Below, piece after piece: positions 1-7,412 of a stretch of 8,841 bases of DNA. This stretch comes from Bacteroidales bacterium UBA3709. Its GTDB lineage: Bacteria; Bacteroidota; Bacteroidia; Bacteroidales; UBA932. The notes below the pieces were generated by a model. It ran no database searches, was not told the DNA's origin, and saw only the letters and a list, made by a program, of their open reading frames with translations. The stretch's first letter is position 1, and each line of letters starts with the position of its first letter. The stretch lies in contig DFIA01000100.1 in assembly GCA_002372015.1 (NCBI GenBank), positions 1 through 8,841 of the forward strand. Reading direction: 5' to 3'. Both the position numbers and the translations under genes were made by a program.

Positions 1-38
1 CGGCCGAAGCCGTTAATACCAACTTTAATTTTAGTCAT
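1..38 (-). CDS. gap: Glyceraldehyde-3-phosphate dehydrogenase, N-terminal 12 codons only (partial)
   Basis: Reading leftward from an ATG at 38, the first 12 codons give MTKIKVGINGFG, followed by an incomplete Arg-type codon (CG) at the window edge. This is the classic start of GAPDH: a short basic beta strand, then the GxNGFGR loop of the Rossmann fold that binds the NAD pyrophosphate. The enzyme converts glyceraldehyde 3-phosphate, NAD and phosphate to 1,3-bisphosphoglycerate in glycolysis, in the cytoplasm. The rest of the gene, including the catalytic cysteine, lies outside the window. Phosphorylating type I/II and NAD/NADP preference therefore cannot be judged. It is divergent from surE, with a 76-base spacer. 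The match is short but very characteristic. Confidence 0.85.
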   Translation of the reverse strand, partial: MTKIKVGINGFG

Positions 39-70
39 ATTTTGAAATGTTTATTTAATTATCAGCAATA

Positions 71-78
71 CAAAGTTA
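71..78 (-). promoter_or_regulatory. Bacteroidetes-type -7 promoter element for gap
   Basis: On the minus strand this reads TAACTTTG, a perfect match to the Bacteroidetes -7 consensus TAnnTTTG. It lies 33 bases upstream of the gap ATG, which would give a leader of roughly 25-30 bases. The expected -33 position (about 100-103 read leftward) holds TTTA rather than TTTG, so the upstream half is weak. The assignment is inferred from consensus and position only. Confidence 0.5.
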
Positions 79-99
79 TAATTTTTTATGTATTTTATC

Positions 100-107
100 T
101 AAATTTG
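100..107 (+). promoter_or_regulatory. Bacteroidetes-type -7 promoter element for the surE-lpxB-dapF operon
   Basis: TAAATTTG matches the TAnnTTTG consensus perfectly. Transcription would begin near base 113, only a couple of bases before the first surE ATG at 115 and about 14 bases before a second in-frame ATG at 127. No TTTG is visible about 19 bases upstream, where the sequence is A/T-rich. The element sits in the zone expected for the gap -33 element, so the two divergent promoters overlap. Confidence 0.45.
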
Positions 108-114
108 TGCAACT

Positions 115-906
115 ATGAAGAAAAAAATGGAGATACTGATTACTAACGACGATTCTTATACCGCTAAAGGCATAAAATTATTAGCAAAATTATGCAGCAC
201 AATAGGCAATGTTACCGTGGTTGCTCCTAAAACGCCACAAAGTGGGATGAGTGCTGCTCTGAGCATGGGAAAAGCTCTTTTTCTGGAAAAAGAGCAGGAA
301 GCAGAGGCTGAAAACGGCAATAGAATAGAGGTTTTCAGTTTTACTGGCACACCGGCAGACTGCATTAAAATTGCAATGAACACCATTTTCAGTAGAGAAA
401 ATAAACCAGACTTATTGTTTTCTGGTATAAATCATGGTTCTAACGCATCTACAGCGGCCGTATATTCCGGCACCCTTGGTGCTGCCGCAGAGGCCGCCAT
501 CTATGAAATACCGGCTATAGCACTGTCTATAAACACTCATAACCCAAATGCCGATATGTCTTGCGTAGAGGCATATTTTCACACTATAGTAAATAATTAT
601 TTGGCTAATCCACCGCAAAAAGGCATTTATCTCAACATAAATTTTCCGGATACCACCCCGGAAAAGATACACGGAATCAGATTTGCCCATCAAGGAGCAG
701 GAATGTGGATAGATGAGTTTGAAAACTATACTACACCAACCGGCACACCTTTCTACTGGATTTGTGGTAAGTTTGAAGACAAGGCAGAAGACAGAGAGGG
801 AGATCATACCCTCCTGCGAGAAGGCTATATAACAATAGTACCACACAAGGTAGATAGCACTTCGTATGCTGAGAAGAACAGGCTGGAAAAACTTTGGAAA
901 TTCTAA
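115..906 (+). CDS. surE: 5'/3'-nucleotidase SurE (survival protein E)
   Basis: SurE is a metal-dependent cytoplasmic phosphatase that removes phosphate from nucleoside 5'- and 3'-monophosphates and, in some species, from short polyphosphate. The 263-residue length is normal. The N-terminal motif ILITNDD (residues 7-13) carries the two metal-binding aspartates D12 and D13. S43 in the PQSG loop and N106 in SGINHGSN (103-110) complete the usual metal site. GTPADC (78-83) and YSGTLGAAAEA (117-127) are further family signatures, and the C-terminal EGYITIVPHKVDST strand fits the family. The start could be ATG 115 or ATG 127; the latter gives MEILITNDD, closer to the E. coli start, and leaves room for a leader after the likely promoter. 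It is the first gene of a compact operon, with lpxB starting 4 bases after the stop. No key residue is missing. Confidence 0.95.
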   Translation: MKKKMEILITNDDSYTAKGIKLLAKLCSTIGNVTVVAPKTPQSGMSAALSMGKALFLEKEQEAEAENGNRIEVFSFTGTPADCIKIAMNTIFSRENKPDLLFSGINHGSNASTAAVYSGTLGAAAEAAIYEIPAIALSINTHNPNADMSCVEAYFHTIVNNYLANPPQKGIYLNINFPDTTPEKIHGIRFAHQGAGMWIDEFENYTTPTGTPFYWICGKFEDKAEDREGDHTLLREGYITIVPHKVDSTSYAEKNRLEKLWKF

Positions 907-910
907 CAGC

Positions 911-2122
911 ATGAAATACTTCATTATTGCCGGAGAAGCCTCTGGAGATTTACACGGTTCTAACCTGATAAAAGGCTTAAAGCAAGCAGATCCGCATTGC
1001 GAGGTAAAGTGCTGGGGCGGAGATCTGATGAAAGAGGCTGGTGGAGAGTTGCTGTGTCATTACAAAGATACTGCTGTTATGGGCTTTTGGGAGGTTGCTG
1101 TAAAGCTCGGAAAAATTATCGGCAACCTAAAAAAATGCAAAAAGCATATTTTGCAGTTTTCTCCAGATGTGGTTATCCTGATAGATTATCCGGGGTTTAA
1201 CTTCAGAATAGCAAAATTTGCCAAGAACCAAGGATTCAAAGTATTCTACTATATTGCTCCAAAAATATGGGCCTGGAAAGAAAGCAGAGGAAAGAGGCTT
1301 CAGAAGTATGTAAACAAATTATTCATTATTTTTCCTTTTGAAATAGAGTACTTCAAAAAGCGCTGGAACATTGATGCAATATATCGTGGAAACCCTTTAA
1401 TAGACAGCATTAACAGCAACCCATACATTCAAGAAAGCAGAGAGAGTTTCTGCGAGCGTATATCCAATAGTTATTCTATCGTGCTTAATGCACAAGAAAA
1501 ATACATTGCACTCTTAGCTGGCAGCAGAAGAAGCGAAATCAGCTTTCTGCTACCACGGATGGTAGATGTGATGCAGATGTTTCCGCAATATAAGTTTATA
1601 CTGGCAGCCGCACCTTCTGTACCAGAAGATTTTTATGTAGAGGTAATTACCACTCACTGCAAAAAAACAGGAATAGATGTATCCTCGCTATCGCTGCCTA
1701 TAATATATGGCCAAACCTACCCTATCTTAAAACATAGCGCAGCAGCTATAGTAAACTCAGGTACAGCTTCGTTGGAAGCAGCCTTAATAGGCACACCCCA
1801 AGTAGTATGTTACGGGGGCAGCAAAGTATCTTACTTTATAGCCAAGCACCTGATTAAGGGCATCAAATATATTAGTTTGGCCAATCTGATTGCAGATAAG
1901 CTCATTTTCAAAGAACTTATTCAAAACAATTCCAGTGCTAAAAACATAGCGGCAGAACTGCATCTTTTATTAGAAGACGAGCGGTACATCAAGGCTATGA
2001 AAGCAGATTATCTCATGGTCTGCAAACTTTTAGGCAGCACAGGAGCATCTGTTGCTGTTGCCAGAGCAATGGTAGAAGAGCTAAAACTACCAGAAGATAA
2101 AAATCAGCAGAATGAAGATTAA
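911..2122 (+). CDS. lpxB: Lipid-A-disaccharide synthase LpxB
   Basis: LpxB is a peripheral inner-membrane glycosyltransferase (GT19). It joins UDP-2,3-diacylglucosamine and lipid X to form lipid A disaccharide 1-phosphate, releasing UDP. The product has 403 residues from the ATG at 911; E. coli LpxB has 382. That ATG was chosen because it gives the family start MKYFIIAGEASGDLHG. An open extension upstream to 866 overlaps surE and is unlikely. Visible signatures are GEASGD (8-13), the acceptor-side IDYPGFN (91-97) with the probable catalytic aspartate D92, YYIAPKIWAWKE (113-124), YRGNP (158-162), the LAGSRRSEI loop (202-210), and the nucleotide-binding NSGTASLEAALIGTP segment (282-296). The extra length appears to be mainly a loop around 168-195. 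dapF overlaps its last 11 bases, indicating translational coupling. Confidence 0.96.
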   Translation: MKYFIIAGEASGDLHGSNLIKGLKQADPHCEVKCWGGDLMKEAGGELLCHYKDTAVMGFWEVAVKLGKIIGNLKKCKKHILQFSPDVVILIDYPGFNFRIAKFAKNQGFKVFYYIAPKIWAWKESRGKRLQKYVNKLFIIFPFEIEYFKKRWNIDAIYRGNPLIDSINSNPYIQESRESFCERISNSYSIVLNAQEKYIALLAGSRRSEISFLLPRMVDVMQMFPQYKFILAAAPSVPEDFYVEVITTHCKKTGIDVSSLSLPIIYGQTYPILKHSAAAIVNSGTASLEAALIGTPQVVCYGGSKVSYFIAKHLIKGIKYISLANLIADKLIFKELIQNNSSAKNIAAELHLLLEDERYIKAMKADYLMVCKLLGSTGASVAVARAMVEELKLPEDKNQQNED

Positions 2123-2912
2123 AGTCTATAAATACCATGGGGCGGGAAATGATTTTGTGTGCATAGACAACAGAACAGGCACTATAAAACTAACCGCCAA
2201 ACAAATTCAATACTTATGCAATCGCAGATTTGGCATAGGTGCAGATGGGCTGATACTGCTCGGCAAGAGCAAACAATACTCATTTTCTATGAGATATTTT
2301 AATGCAGATGGCAAAGAAGGTTCTATGTGTGGCAATGGCGGGCGATGTATAGTAGCCTTTGCAGATAAACTGGGGATAAGCAATTTTGGATTTGAGGCCA
2401 CAGATGGATATCATTTGGCTAAAATTTTAAGGAAAGGCAAAAAAGAGTATAAGATTCAGCTCAATATGAGCGATGTAGAAACCTGCATAACACACTCCAA
2501 AAAATCTTTTTTTCTTAATACAGGTTCGCCACACTATGTAGAATTTGTAGATGATTTAGACAATTACCCTGTAGAAACCGATGGTAAATACTGGAGATAT
2601 TTCTTTAAAGGGGGTACAAATGTAAATTTTGTGGAAGTTTGCCCTAACTCACTAAAAATAAGAACTTACGAAAGGGGCGTAGAGGCAGAAACACTTGCCT
2701 GCGGCACCGGTGCCACAGCTTCTGCAATAGCCGCATATACATTGGGAATTACACCCCATCTGCACAAAAAAAGCTACTTTGAATATAATCTGCAAGCCAG
2801 AGGCGGAAAACTAAAGGTTAGAGCAACCCACAATACAAAAGACAACACCTTTTGCAATGTATGGCTAACCGGCCCTGCTAACTTTGTTTTTGACTGTTAT
2901 ATAGAGCTTTAA
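2112..2912 (+). CDS. dapF: Diaminopimelate epimerase DapF
   Basis: DapF interconverts LL- and meso-diaminopimelate without a cofactor, supplying meso-DAP for peptidoglycan cross-links and for lysine. The 266 residues match the family length. Both active-site cysteines are present in their motifs: C73 in NADGKEGSMCGNGGRC (64-79) and C197 in ETLACGTGATASA (193-205). The N-terminus KVYKYHGAGNDFVCID (4-19) with the conserved GNDF, and GIGADGLILL (41-50), are also typical. GGTNVNFVEV (167-176) marks the second half of the pseudo-symmetric fold. The start lies inside the last codons of lpxB. It is the last gene of the surE-lpxB-dapF unit and runs head-on into yggS, with only 7 bases between the stops. 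No diaminopimelate aminotransferase gene follows it here. Confidence 0.96.
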   Translation: MKIKVYKYHGAGNDFVCIDNRTGTIKLTAKQIQYLCNRRFGIGADGLILLGKSKQYSFSMRYFNADGKEGSMCGNGGRCIVAFADKLGISNFGFEATDGYHLAKILRKGKKEYKIQLNMSDVETCITHSKKSFFLNTGSPHYVEFVDDLDNYPVETDGKYWRYFFKGGTNVNFVEVCPNSLKIRTYERGVEAETLACGTGATASAIAAYTLGITPHLHKKSYFEYNLQARGGKLKVRATHNTKDNTFCNVWLTGPANFVFDCYIEL

Positions 2913-2919
2913 ACTAAGA

Positions 2920-3582
2920 CTACAGCCGCTCCCCAAACACCTTTGTTCCAATACGAACTATTGAGCTGCCAAGTCTTATGGCATATTTGTAATCGTTGCT
3001 CATACCCATAGATAACTCTCTAAAGTCGTGCATTTCCAGATGCCTCTGTTTCATCCGCGCAAAGAAGCTATACAAAATGCTGAACTCTTTCTGAATTAAG
3101 ATAGTATCCTCTGTAAGAGTGGCCATGCCCATTAAACCACATATATTTACGCACTTGAGCGGTTCCTTAATGAGCTTTTCCATTAGTGCTTCGGCCTCAT
3201 CCATAGTAAAGCCTTGTTTTGTAGTCTCTTGAGCCACGTGTATTTCTAACAGAACATTTGCGGTAAGAGCGTTCTTAATACAATAATCCTCTATCTCATA
3301 CAACAATTTCTCAGAATCAACAGAATGGATTAGGGTAGCATACGGCACCACCATCTTTATCTTATTAGACTGCAAGTGCCCTATAAAATGCCACTGTATA
3401 TCGTTTGGAAGCGATAATGCTTTCTGTTCCAACTCTTGCGGGCGGCTTTCTGCAAAAATTTTTTGCCCACACTGGTAAGCCTCCATTATTCTTTCGTTGC
3501 TCTGGAATTTTGATCCCAGCGCAAGCCTCACTCCTGTAGGTATTTCCTTTTTAAGAGCCGCTAAATTTTCTTGTATTCCCAT
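2920..3582 (-). CDS. yggS: YggS/PROSC family pyridoxal-phosphate homeostasis protein
   Basis: This is a cytoplasmic single-domain PLP-binding protein with a TIM-barrel fold like the N-terminal domain of alanine racemase. It has no established catalytic activity and buffers PLP supply. The product has 220 residues, close to the usual 220-235. The PLP lysine is K25 in ALGSKFQ (21-27). Further family signatures are the AESRPQEL segment (43-51), WHFIGHLQSNK (64-74), EIHVAQETTKQGF (113-125), GLMGMAT (149-155), SMGMSNDY (191-198) and the phosphate-binding end RIGTKVFGER (210-219). The start MGIQENLAAL at 3582 was chosen over an in-frame ATG at 3654, whose extra 24 codons would lie inside yidC and do not resemble the family. 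Its ATG shares one base with the yidC stop (TAATG), so it is probably translated by coupled re-initiation. Small deviations are G23 where V/S is usual before the lysine, and A43 where G is usual. Confidence 0.93.
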   Translation of the reverse strand: MGIQENLAALKKEIPTGVRLALGSKFQSNERIMEAYQCGQKIFAESRPQELEQKALSLPNDIQWHFIGHLQSNKIKMVVPYATLIHSVDSEKLLYEIEDYCIKNALTANVLLEIHVAQETTKQGFTMDEAEALMEKLIKEPLKCVNICGLMGMATLTEDTILIQKEFSILYSFFARMKQRHLEMHDFRELSMGMSNDYKYAIRLGSSIVRIGTKVFGERL

Positions 3583-5456
3583 TATTTGCCCTTTTGTCTT
3601 TCGCGCTGAAGCCTCTCTTGTTCCTTTATCATCTGCTCCATTCTCTCGCGCCACTTCGATTTCTTCTTTGTTTTATTAGACTCTGCCTTGCTTCTGAGCT
3701 GCTGATAAAGTTTTTCCTCATCTACAGCATATTTTCTTATTAACCAATTCTGTCCTATTGATATAAAGTTTGAAAGCATGTAGTAATAACTCAAACCTGC
3801 AGAAAAGTTATTACACAACACCAACATAAATATAGGCATAAAATACAGCTGCATACCCTTCATGCCCGGCATCTGATTTGTATCTGGCATTTGCTGCATA
3901 TTCATCTTTGAGAACAGATACATAGAAACTGCCATCAGCAAGGCAAACAAACTCACATGATTTCCATACATGGGTATGTTAAAGCCCAAGTCCAAAATAG
4001 AATCATAACCACTCAAATCCGATGCCCATAAGAATGGATGCTGCCTTAATTCAAACGAAACAGGGAAGAATCTAAACATTGCAAAGAGAATAGGAATCTG
4101 CAACAGCATAGGCAAACAGCCACCCAGCATATTTACCCCTGTCTTCTGATATAGAGCCATTGTTTCCTGTTGCTTCTTTAAAGCATCCTCTTTTCGTGGA
4201 TATTTTTTATTGATTTTATCTATTTCCGGTTTCAAAACCCTCATCTTAGCTGAAGACAGGTAAGACTTGTAAGTAAGAGGAGAAAGCACCAGTTTTATCA
4301 GGATTGTCATAATGAGAATTATGATTCCGTAGTTAGAAATAAAACGGCGCAAAAAATCAAACGTATTGATTATCACCACTCTATTAATCCAACCTATAAT
4401 ACTCTTACCTAAAGGTATAATCTTTTCAAAACTCCTACCATAAGTTTTTAATTCCTTATAAAGATTAGGACCAAAATAGAAGTGCATAGGTATTGTTACA
4501 TCGCTGGCCCTCCCATCATCTATCTGCATCTGTGCGTGGCAATCAAAAAGCGCCCTCTGCGGATCGTCTTCCGGCAAAAATTTATACGAGAGATTTCCTC
4601 CTGAAAAATTACTATCACACATCAGAATGGCCGAGAAGAATTGCTGGCGGAAAGCAAACCACGATACCCTCGTTGGTATCTTTTTAGAACTCTCTGCCTT
4701 CCTCATGCCTAAGTCTTCTACAGAATTTTCGTCTGGATACTTAAAGTTTATGGTAGAATAGTTTTTCTCGTTATCATAACCCTTCTCAAATCTGGAAATT
4801 CTTAAAGACCAATCCAAATCAAACTGACCGGCATTATTAGCCATCTGAGAAGCTATACCACTGGTTACAATATCAAAATCAAGAAGATAACTATCTTTAT
4901 GCAGTGTGTATATAAAATCTAAATACGCCCCGCCGGAGAAAGGCAAACGAAATGTAAGAGAAGAATCCGTTGCTGCTACCTTCTGGAAATTAAAATGCGA
5001 AGTATTTATTTTCTGCGATGTAAAAAATACAAGCGACATCTCAGAATAATTATCCTTTACAATATACAACGCCGAGCTGTCGTGCGTGTAATAATCTTTT
5101 ACAAGCACCTCTTTAATTTGCGCCCCTTTTGTGGAAAAGGAAAGCTTCAGTTTTTGGTTTTCTATAGTATAAAACTCTTCGGTACCGCTCAAAGACTGTT
5201 CTAATAAAGAATCGGCATAAGTAGCTATATAAGACTCGTTTGTAAGTGAATCGGCCGCTAATTGAACATTGTGAAGAGAATCGGCCGCTCTTAAAGAATC
5301 AACCACTTTAGGATTGTTCATTGCCTCTACCCTTGCAAGTGAATCTCTGACAAAATTAGCTCGCTTCTGTTTATTGTAATTATGTGAGTTGTACCAACTG
5401 AAACCAATAAGAATCAATCCTATCAGCACAAAGCCCAAAACAGTATTCTTTTGCAT
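3582..5456 (-). CDS. yidC: Membrane protein insertase YidC (Oxa1 family)
   Basis: YidC inserts and folds inner-membrane proteins, alone or with SecYEG. The product has 624 residues, the usual size in Bacteroidetes. TM1 is residues 5-21 (MQKNT start). A linker (30-90) with five Asp-Ser-Leu motifs follows, then a large periplasmic beta domain (about 95-345). The Oxa1 core has hydrophobic segments near 374-391, 443-463, 500-516 and 534-572. K388 within TM2 (LIMTILIKLVLSP) sits where the groove arginine of E. coli YidC lies. The cytoplasmic hairpin after TM2 (about 396-440) and the PMLLQIPILFAMF segment (449-461) are typical. The C-terminal tail (588-624) is strongly basic, as in Bacteroidetes and mitochondrial homologues that bind ribosomes. 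It starts 3 bases after the DUF349 stop and its stop overlaps the yggS start. It is intact. Confidence 0.97.
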   Translation of the reverse strand: MQKNTVLGFVLIGLILIGFSWYNSHNYNKQKRANFVRDSLARVEAMNNPKVVDSLRAADSLHNVQLAADSLTNESYIATYADSLLEQSLSGTEEFYTIENQKLKLSFSTKGAQIKEVLVKDYYTHDSSALYIVKDNYSEMSLVFFTSQKINTSHFNFQKVAATDSSLTFRLPFSGGAYLDFIYTLHKDSYLLDFDIVTSGIASQMANNAGQFDLDWSLRISRFEKGYDNEKNYSTINFKYPDENSVEDLGMRKAESSKKIPTRVSWFAFRQQFFSAILMCDSNFSGGNLSYKFLPEDDPQRALFDCHAQMQIDDGRASDVTIPMHFYFGPNLYKELKTYGRSFEKIIPLGKSIIGWINRVVIINTFDFLRRFISNYGIIILIMTILIKLVLSPLTYKSYLSSAKMRVLKPEIDKINKKYPRKEDALKKQQETMALYQKTGVNMLGGCLPMLLQIPILFAMFRFFPVSFELRQHPFLWASDLSGYDSILDLGFNIPMYGNHVSLFALLMAVSMYLFSKMNMQQMPDTNQMPGMKGMQLYFMPIFMLVLCNNFSAGLSYYYMLSNFISIGQNWLIRKYAVDEEKLYQQLRSKAESNKTKKKSKWRERMEQMIKEQERLQRERQKGK

Positions 5457-5459
5457 TGT

Positions 5460-7334
5460 CTAAAACTCTTTATCTATCATTTTTATCTTCTGCTCTAAAG
5501 ATTTTAACTCTTCTTTGCCCGCTGCAATTTTAGCTTTTATCTCATCTATGAGCTTATCTGCATTTTTACTCTTTGCAAAAAATCCCATATTGTTTTCCAA
5601 GGTAGCAATATCTGTTTCGAGTTTTCTGAACTTATTCAAAAGCTTCTCTCTCTCTGTGCGTATTACCCTATCTCCCTTACCAGGTGTTTTAGCCTCGGAT
5701 ATCAAACGATGCAAACGCCCCATCTTCTTTTCCTGCTCCAGATTTCTGATTCCTGAAAAATGCATATTTAAAGCCTTATCAAACTCTTTCTGCAGCGTAT
5801 CTTTTTCTTTAAAGGGAACAAAACCTATAGAATTCCACTGAGATATAAAGCTTTCTAAAGCTGCCTTATCTTCTTCTGGCCCGTTAGACACATAAGCCTT
5901 TACCTTATCTATCAGTGTGCGTTTTGCCAAAAGATTCTCTTCAAATTTCTCTTCTTCTGCTCCAAAGTGCTTAGCTTTCCTCTCAAAAAATTCATCGCAG
6001 GCTGCCCTAAATCTCTTCCATATAGCATCAGATTGTTTTCTTGCCACAGGACCTACGGTACGCCATACTTTCTGGAGATTTATCAGTTGATCTGTAGCCT
6101 TTTTCCAATCTTCGCTATTCTTCAGTTCTTCTGCCTGACGGCATAAATCTTCCTTCTTTGCAAGATTATCCTGCATTACATTCTTAAACTCTGCATAAAA
6201 CTCTCTCTTAGCACTATAAAACTTATCGCAAGCTGCCCTAAATCTTTCATAAATCTTCTGATTATCCTTGCGGGCCGCAAAGCCTATTCCCCGCCACTTA
6301 GTCTGCAATTCATCCATCCGTTTAGACAAAGTATTCCATTGATTAGAATCCAATGCTTGAGTATTGGCTATAGTTTCTGCCTGTTCACACAATTCTGTCT
6401 TAGCATTGAGATTTGCTTTTTGCTGCTCCTTTAGATTTGTAAAGAAATCCTGATGCCGCTTATTAATTGCAGCAGTAAAAGCTCTGAAAGTTTCCCAAAT
6501 AGATTCGCGATGTTCCTTAGCTACAGGCCCTATCTCTTTCCACTCCTCATGCAACTTCTGAAGCTCATTAAATGCCTTTACCGGATCTTTGTCTTCTACA
6601 AGAAGTTCTGCCTTATGGCAAAGTTCCGTCTTTAGTTCATAGTTCTTTTTAAAATCTAAATCTCTAAACTCTTTGTTAATTTTCAGAAAATCATAGAACT
6701 TCTCAACAGAACGGTTGTACTGCTCCCACACCTCGCGCGCCTTCTCCTGCGGAACATTGCCAGCCGCTTGCCAGCGTGCTTGTAATTCTCTAAAAGCCGG
6801 CAAAGTATGATTAACATCCTCGGCCTTTTCTAATAAATGATTAATGGCTTCTATTATGCTGAGTTTTTCTGCTAAGTTTTCCTCTTTCTTAGTTTGCATT
6901 TCTTGATTGAAAGTAGCTCTTGATGCCTTATAAGTGGAATACAAATCTTTAAACGCCTTTTCCACATCTTCAAACGGATTAACTTGTTGCTCTGCCTTCC
7001 CTATTTCTACAAACATTCCGGAAGCTATTTTTTCCTTACGTAGAACCTTGTAAAATGCGGCTTTTATTGGCTCGGCATATTTATATAGCTTCTGCTGATC
7101 GCCTTCTTGTATCATACGACCAAATAAAGACATAATCTCATTTAAAGACATGTCAGATAAATTGATATCAGCAAACTTATTCTCTGGTAATTCTATATTC
7201 TCCTCATCTTCGGCAACTTGATTTTCTACCTGAACTTCAGTCTGTTGACTTGTGTCAGAAAGTTCATTCTGCACCAATTCCTGCCCTGTCTCAGTCTCCT
7301 GCTGAGCATTCAAAGCGGTGGTATTCTCTTCCAT
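5460..7334 (-). CDS. DUF349 repeat protein, cytoplasmic, function unknown
   Basis: This 624-residue protein is made of DUF349 (PF03993) helical repeats. Five copies can be recognised by their central tryptophan motif: RWQAAGNV (W188), EWKEIGPV (W265), KWRGIGFA (W347), VWRTVGPV (W424) and QWNSIGFV (W500). They are spaced 77, 82, 77 and 76 residues apart, and most are followed by a helix of the (I/V)W..FR.A(C)D.FF type. The N-terminal 55 residues are acidic, rich in Gln/Glu and probably disordered. The C-terminus (about 555-620) is a charged coiled coil containing an ENNMGFF motif (580-586). There is no signal peptide or membrane segment, so it should be cytoplasmic. The start at 7334 is the first ATG after a good -7 element, with a leader of about 33 bases. 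It leads an operon with yidC (3-base gap) and yggS. No biochemical role is known to me. Confidence 0.9.
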   Translation of the reverse strand: MEENTTALNAQQETETGQELVQNELSDTSQQTEVQVENQVAEDEENIELPENKFADINLSDMSLNEIMSLFGRMIQEGDQQKLYKYAEPIKAAFYKVLRKEKIASGMFVEIGKAEQQVNPFEDVEKAFKDLYSTYKASRATFNQEMQTKKEENLAEKLSIIEAINHLLEKAEDVNHTLPAFRELQARWQAAGNVPQEKAREVWEQYNRSVEKFYDFLKINKEFRDLDFKKNYELKTELCHKAELLVEDKDPVKAFNELQKLHEEWKEIGPVAKEHRESIWETFRAFTAAINKRHQDFFTNLKEQQKANLNAKTELCEQAETIANTQALDSNQWNTLSKRMDELQTKWRGIGFAARKDNQKIYERFRAACDKFYSAKREFYAEFKNVMQDNLAKKEDLCRQAEELKNSEDWKKATDQLINLQKVWRTVGPVARKQSDAIWKRFRAACDEFFERKAKHFGAEEEKFEENLLAKRTLIDKVKAYVSNGPEEDKAALESFISQWNSIGFVPFKEKDTLQKEFDKALNMHFSGIRNLEQEKKMGRLHRLISEAKTPGKGDRVIRTEREKLLNKFRKLETDIATLENNMGFFAKSKNADKLIDEIKAKIAAGKEELKSLEQKIKMIDKEF

Positions 7335-7374
7335 TTGGCTTCAATTAATTAGGTGTACAATTTCTTGATGAGTG

Positions 7375-7382
7375 CAAATATA
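7375..7382 (-). promoter_or_regulatory. Bacteroidetes-type -7 element for the DUF349-yidC-yggS operon
   Basis: The minus strand reads TATATTTG, a perfect TAnnTTTG match. It ends 41 bases upstream of the DUF349 ATG, which predicts a leader of roughly 33 bases. I see no convincing TTTG at the -33 position. The location, between a terminator-like hairpin (7413-7455) and the first gene, is what an operon promoter should have. Confidence 0.5.
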
Positions 7383-7412
7383 TAAAAAAAGTAAACACAG
7401 TAAGTAGTAAGA

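Noticed and set aside
866..910. Possible longer LpxB start at 866
   Set aside because: The extra 15 residues overlap the end of surE and do not resemble LpxB; the family sequence begins exactly at ATG 911.
412..924. 170-residue leftward reading frame opposite surE
   Set aside because: Antisense to a strongly conserved gene, with cysteine/tyrosine-rich, non-family sequence: a shadow frame.
2900..2915. Near-palindrome around TTTAAA at the end of dapF as a terminator
   Set aside because: The stem is short, A/T-only at its core and interrupted by a bulge, with no U-tract; it cannot be supported as a terminator.
3583..3654. Possible 24-residue N-terminal extension of YggS
   Set aside because: It lies wholly inside the conserved basic tail of yidC in another frame, and family members begin near MGIQENL at 3582.
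3582..7334. YidC and the DUF349 protein are both exactly 624 residues
   Set aside because: The sequences are unrelated and independently match their families; equal length is coincidence.
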